A stretch of 64,000 nucleotides of DNA from Natrinema ejinorense (lineage in GTDB: Archaea > Halobacteriota > Halobacteria > Halobacteriales > Natrialbaceae): assembly GCF_002494345.1 (NCBI RefSeq), contig NZ_NXNI01000001.1:2480001-2544000 (forward strand), written 5' to 3'. Numbering within the stretch: position 1 is the first letter of the stretch; every line of letters begins with the position of its first letter. Positions 60,260-64,000 of the stretch are shown piece after piece. The notes under the pieces were generated by a model. The model saw only the letters and a program-made list of their open reading frames with translations. It was not told where the DNA came from and made no database searches. A program made the translations under genes and the position numbers.

Positions 60260-61366
60260 CTACAGCGCCTCGAGCAGCGTGTCCACGTCTTCGCTGCTGT
60301 TGAACGCGTGGATCGACGCGCGGATGGCGTCCGGAAACGGCAACGACCGAACGACGATTCCCCGATCGGCGAGCCGTTCGACGGTCGCCGTCGGCTCGTC
60401 GTCGGCGATCGTCACCAGCCCGGACTCGTATCCCCGTGGACTCAGCAGCCGCTCGTCCGGAACGCCGTCCTTGAGCCGATCGGTGAGCCTCTCGATGCGC
60501 CGCTGAATCGTCTCGATTCCGACCGCCTCGAGGACCCCGATCGCTTCCGACAGTCCGGCGTGGGGTGCCGGACTCGTGGTCCCGACCTCGAACCGCCGCG
60601 CCCCGGCGGCGTACTGATAGTCGCTGGCGTTTGCGTCCGCGACGCTTCGGTAGCCGATCGCGGCCGGGACGAGGTCGGCTTCGAGTCCGTCGCGAACGTA
60701 GAGAAATCCGGCACCGAACGGGGCGAGCAACCACTTGTGGCCCGCCCCGGCAACGAAGTCGGCACCCCACTCGCCGACGTCGACGGGTACCTGGCCGGGG
60801 GACTGGACGGCGTCGACGAGTACCTGCGCCCCCGCGTCGTGAGCGACGTCGACGATATCGGCGATCGGGAACCGAGTGCCGTGGGTCCAGGTGAGCGAAC
60901 TCACACAGAACAGCCTCGCGTCGTCGGCCGCCGCTTTCACCGCCTCGAGATCGAGCCGCCCCGACTCCGTCTCGAGGACCCGAACGTCGACTCCGAACTC
61001 CCGCTCGAGGCGCTGCCAGGGCAGAATCCCCGCGGAGTGCTCGAGATCCGTTCGGACGACGACGTCGCCTTCCGTCCAGTCGAACGCGCCCGCGACCCGG
61101 TTGATCCCGTCGGTCGTGCTCTGGGTGAGCGCGATCTCGCTCGGTGCAGCCCCGAGCAGGTCGGCCACGGCAGTCCGCGCATCGTCGTACGCGTCGAACG
61201 CAGCCGGATACACCCCTTCCGCCGCGGGGGCCTCGTACTCGTGGTACTCGAGCGCCGATTCGGCCGCATCGACGACGCGGCGCGGGCTTGGACCGCCAGC
61301 CCCCCAGTTGCAGTAGACGCTCGACTCGAGGGCAGGCATCGTTTCGCGAAGCTCGCTCGGTTTCAT
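60260..61366 (-). CDS. Class V aminotransferase family (cysteine desulfurase-like)
   Basis: PLP enzyme of 368 residues. The PLP lysine is in VAGAGHKWLLAPFG. Conserved positions include NWGAGGPSP at the start, ALTQSTTDGINRV, EHSAGILPWQRL, and the Asp-x-Val pair in LVDAVQSPGQ. The family includes cysteine desulfurases, kynureninases and isopenicillin epimerases; no Cys loop typical of IscS/SufS is seen near the C-terminus. The ATG at 61364-61366 gives MKPSELRETMP. The substrate cannot be inferred from neighbours. Confidence 0.9.
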   Translation of the reverse strand: MKPSELRETMPALESSVYCNWGAGGPSPRRVVDAAESALEYHEYEAPAAEGVYPAAFDAYDDARTAVADLLGAAPSEIALTQSTTDGINRVAGAFDWTEGDVVVRTDLEHSAGILPWQRLEREFGVDVRVLETESGRLDLEAVKAAADDARLFCVSSLTWTHGTRFPIADIVDVAHDAGAQVLVDAVQSPGQVPVDVGEWGADFVAGAGHKWLLAPFGAGFLYVRDGLEADLVPAAIGYRSVADANASDYQYAAGARRFEVGTTSPAPHAGLSEAIGVLEAVGIETIQRRIERLTDRLKDGVPDERLLSPRGYESGLVTIADDEPTATVERLADRGIVVRSLPFPDAIRASIHAFNSSEDVDTLLEAL

Positions 61367-61600
61367 ACGACGACTATGCATCGGATTCGTGTTCGTTCTG
61401 ACGGTCGCTCTCGAGTGGCTGGTCGGCGGTGAGCGGCCGATCACCCGACGACAGGGGGCCGAAACCCGTTCTGGCCACACGGTCGACTGGATGGGCATTT
61501 AAATGACCACGATATACGGGGACTCTCCGAATGGATTACTATGCCGCGGGAACCGTCGCGATGGTTGATCATATGTCCACTACTATGACCAAGTAGAACG

Positions 61601-62689
61601 ATGACCCAACCGCAACTCAGTCGACGACGGGTGATGCAGGCGATCGGGGCGACCGGCGCGCTGGCGGTTGCCGGCTGCCTCGATGGCAACGAAGCGGGGA
61701 ACGCCGCTGAAACCAACCAGTCGGCCGATGCGGAGGGACTGCCGGCAGCGAAGGCGGTCGACGTCGACCGGATCGCGCGGGATCCGACGGACATCCCCTC
61801 GCCGGTCGACTGGAACGAGCCCCGCGAGCACGACGTGACGGTCGAAACGGTTCGGCGGACGGCCGAGATCGAGCCCGGCGTCACGTTCGAGTACATGACC
61901 TTCGGCGGCCAGGTGCCGGGGCCGATGATCCGCGTCCGGCGCGGTGACCGCGTGAACCTCACGTTCGACGTCCCGGAAGACCTGAACATGGCGGCTCACA
62001 ACATGGACTTCCACGCGGTCTACGGCCCCGGCGGCGGAGCCGAGGCGACCACGATCGCGCCCGGCGACGACCCGGCCCGGATCAGCTTCACCGCCGACTA
62101 CGCCGGCGTGTTCATCTACCACTGTGCGATCCCGAACATGGATCAACACATCAGTTCGGGGATGTTCGGCTCGATCCTCGTCGAGCCCGAAGACGGCCTC
62201 CCCGAGGTCGACCACGAGTACTACCTCGGCCAACACGAGATCTACACCGACGGCGACGTCGGCGAAGCCGGCCACCACAGCTTCGACTTCGACGCCATGC
62301 TCGAGGAGTCGCCGACCTACGTCGTCTTCAACGGCCAGGCCTACGGCTTCACCGAGAACGGCGTCGGGCCCATGACGGCCGAAACGGGCGACACCGCACG
62401 CGTGTACTTCGCCAACGGCGGGCCCAACCTGCTGAGCTCGCTTCACCCCATCGGCAACGTCTGGAGCCGCTACTACCGCGACGGCGACCTCCTCAGCGAG
62501 CCCGACCTGAACATCGAGACCGCGCCCGTCGCCCCCGGGACGACCACCGCCGGCGAGCTGGAGTTCCCCGTCCCCGGGCCGGTCAAAATCGTCGACCACG
62601 CGCTGACGCGGGCCACTCGCCGCGGTGCCCTCGCCGTCATCGACGTCGACGGCGAGCCCACTCGAGACATCTACGACGAGGACCCGTAA
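61601..62689 (+). CDS. nirK: Copper-containing nitrite reductase
   Basis: Reduces nitrite to nitric oxide in denitrification, 362 residues, Tat-exported lipoprotein (SRRRVMQ, lipobox AGC at Cys26). Two cupredoxin domains. Type 1 copper ligands: His133 in AHNMDFHA, Cys175 in YHCAIPNM, His183 and Met188 in DQHISSGM. Type 2 ligands: His138, His174 and the His in VDHALTRA. The catalytic Asp is in NMDFHA. The sequence GPNLLSSLHPIG supplies the second-sphere His282. No nor or nos genes are in the window, nor an obvious electron donor such as halocyanin. Confidence 0.95.
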   Translation: MTQPQLSRRRVMQAIGATGALAVAGCLDGNEAGNAAETNQSADAEGLPAAKAVDVDRIARDPTDIPSPVDWNEPREHDVTVETVRRTAEIEPGVTFEYMTFGGQVPGPMIRVRRGDRVNLTFDVPEDLNMAAHNMDFHAVYGPGGGAEATTIAPGDDPARISFTADYAGVFIYHCAIPNMDQHISSGMFGSILVEPEDGLPEVDHEYYLGQHEIYTDGDVGEAGHHSFDFDAMLEESPTYVVFNGQAYGFTENGVGPMTAETGDTARVYFANGGPNLLSSLHPIGNVWSRYYRDGDLLSEPDLNIETAPVAPGTTTAGELEFPVPGPVKIVDHALTRATRRGALAVIDVDGEPTRDIYDEDP

Positions 62690-62791
62690 GGGATCGACAC
62701 GCACACCGTCGGCTCTTTTCCGGTATCGATTTCTCGCGTGGTAGCCAGCGGGCGGCGAACGCCGGTGACTTCCCGACCGCCGGAAACGGGG

Positions 62792-62804
62792 CTATATACT
62801 TATA
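62792..62804 (+). promoter_or_regulatory. TATA box of the seven-TM membrane protein gene
   Basis: CTATATACTTATA, centred about 29 nt before the ATG at 62830. This implies a leaderless or nearly leaderless transcript separate from nirK. Confidence 0.6.
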
Positions 62805-62829
62805 CCGGTTCGGCCGCCAGTTTCACCCG

Positions 62830-63621
62830 ATGGTGTTCGCCCCGATTCCGTCGATCACGTTCGATGCCAGCGATCCGGCCACGACGGTCGCGATCGGGCG
62901 GCTGTTCGCGTATCTCGCGATGGGCGTCGCAGCAGTGGTGTTGCTCTACTACGCTCGAATCTACGTCCGCGAGGTCCTCGCGGTCGATGCGGCTACCGAG
63001 CAGTGGTATCTCCTGATCGGGATCGGCGCGGCGATCGTCTACGCCGCCGCCGGCGTCGCCTCGCTGCTGCTCGAGCCCGACTGGATCGGCCGATTCGTCG
63101 ACGGCGCGATCCTCTTTTTCATCCTCTTTCTCGCGCTGGCGATCCGTGCGATGTACCACGACCAGCCGACCGGGGGCGACCGCTCTCGGCTGCTGCCCGC
63201 GTGGGCGGACTACGTCGTCATCGTCGGCTTCGTCGCCGCCTGGTGGGGGACGTTCCTCGTCGAGACCTCCTCGACTCGGCTGGTTGTCGCGATCGGCTGG
63301 GTCGTCACCTCCGCGTGGGCGGTTCTCTATGGCGTTCGGGCCGTCCGCGTCCACGAGGGAACGACGTTCGCCGCGTTGACCCGCCACCTGCTGCCGGCGA
63401 TCGTCTGTGTCACTGCGGTCATCTTCGTCGACTTGCTGACGAGTTACGCGGCCGGGTACGGCGCGCTCGCCGATGCCGCCTGGCTCGTCGGGACGACGCT
63501 CGTCGCCGCCTTCCTGTTCAACACCGCCGTCGCGATCCGCCAGCAAGGCGGGGAACTCGAGCGACTCTACGACTGGACGACCTGGCGCGAACAGTCCTTC
63601 GACGACGGCTCCATCGAATAA
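62830..63621 (+). CDS. Polytopic membrane protein
   Basis: The product has 263 residues with about seven hydrophobic segments: about 22-45, 60-80, 88-108, 125-145, 150-172, 185-208 and 218-238. A short basic and acidic tail ends it (WTTWREQSFDDGSIE). No retinal lysine pattern or transport motif was recognised. It follows nirK on the same strand but has its own TATA box, so it need not be linked to denitrification. Confidence 0.75.
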   Translation: MVFAPIPSITFDASDPATTVAIGRLFAYLAMGVAAVVLLYYARIYVREVLAVDAATEQWYLLIGIGAAIVYAAAGVASLLLEPDWIGRFVDGAILFFILFLALAIRAMYHDQPTGGDRSRLLPAWADYVVIVGFVAAWWGTFLVETSSTRLVVAIGWVVTSAWAVLYGVRAVRVHEGTTFAALTRHLLPAIVCVTAVIFVDLLTSYAAGYGALADAAWLVGTTLVAAFLFNTAVAIRQQGGELERLYDWTTWREQSFDDGSIE

Positions 63622-63663
63622 GTCATTCCCCGTGCGATCTTGCGGAGGAGGCGTGCGGGCGTC

Positions 63664-63903
63664 TCAGAGTTCACCGCGCAACACGACGTCGGCGTCGACT
63701 CGCTCGAGCATGTCTTCGGTGACGACGTAGTCTTCCTCGTCCTCGCTACCCCAGCCGATCGACGCGAGTACCTGTTCGGCTAGACTGGGGTTCGGATCGA
63801 CGGCGGCCCGACCGTTCTCGACGGTCGCGACGATACCGAGTTCCGTTCCTTCGGCGTCGACGACCGTTTTGCCGACGTCGTCGTCGGTCAGTTGCGCTGT
63901 CAT
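63664..63903 (-). CDS. PRC-barrel-like small protein
   Basis: The product has 79 residues. The pattern TDDDVGKTVVDAEGTELGIVATVENGRAAVDP is the beta-barrel start of the PRC family (RNA-processing and photosynthesis proteins), followed by GSEDEEDYVVTEDMLERVDADVVLRGEL, which closes the barrel. Stand-alone PRC proteins are frequent in haloarchaea; role unclear. Convergent with the membrane protein gene. Confidence 0.85.
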   Translation of the reverse strand: MTAQLTDDDVGKTVVDAEGTELGIVATVENGRAAVDPNPSLAEQVLASIGWGSEDEEDYVVTEDMLERVDADVVLRGEL

Positions 63904-64000
63904 CGTCGAACCCTACCGCGACGAACCGGATAACCGAACGGCCGTCCCGTGCCGGTGTGGGTCCGGCCCGTCGACGCCGGCTGCGCACGCGCCCCGGGGC

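Noticed and set aside
1-64000. CRISPR array or cas genes
   Set aside because: No regularly spaced direct repeats and no Cas protein. The AddA/AddB-like genes share the Fe-S nuclease fold with Cas4 but belong to a helicase operon.

Overview
The window is a high-GC, acidic-proteome haloarchaeal chromosome segment, most like the Natrialbales (Natrinema/Haloterrigena type). Evidence includes archaeal core genes (rio2, rps10, EF-1 alpha, two UPPS-family genes), Tat-type secretion signals, PGF-CTERM-like tails, TATA boxes about 26 nt before start codons (leaderless transcription) and tRNAs without encoded CCA.

Layout. 1-5361 is host chromosome: a cut-off IS6-type transposase, a Tat lipoprotein, RIO2 kinase, a lipoate-ligase-family protein, a surface-protein gene broken by an in-frame stop, tRNA-Ser(GGA), and RidA with a small membrane protein. 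5362-18782 is an integrated element of about 13.4 kb lying against the 3' end of tRNA-Ala(CGC) and bounded by a perfect 14-bp direct repeat of that 3' end. It reads as a pleolipovirus-type provirus: a tyrosine integrase with a Cys-rich insert, a winged-helix repressor, a VP3-like four-TM membrane protein, a VP4-like spike, two membrane-anchored accessory proteins, a P-loop ATPase (VP8-like), an ExK nuclease, an HNH protein, and a leftward operon of four tiny overlapping genes ending in a probable replication protein. Embedded in it are an AT-rich three-gene cargo (C39-like cysteine protease, uncharacterised partner, convergent membrane protein) and a 170-bp array of stem-loops next to the replication gene that could be an origin.

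18841-64000 returns to host chromosome: rhomboid protease, rps10-EF1A, homoserine dehydrogenase with an ACT regulator, NifU-type scaffold, an LVIVD-propeller exported protein, ROK kinase, two UspA paralogues, an SDR with a duplicated C-terminal scrap behind it, DUF92 plus two UPPS-family genes (isoprenoid-lipid metabolism), a divergent ABC exporter pair, a multi-PAS histidine kinase, a FolC-FolP fusion, a three-gene AddAB-like helicase/nuclease operon, a TPP enzyme carrying an in-frame 30-bp tandem repeat, UvrA, an R2-like diiron protein, a class V aminotransferase and a copper nitrite reductase. Two copies of an 86-bp palindromic element with paired substitutions lie downstream of leftward genes.

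The points most worth following are the provirus with its AT-rich protease cargo, the hairpin array, the way integration places the small-gene operon directly behind a host tRNA gene, the dispersed 86-bp palindrome, and the split AddB-like subunit.
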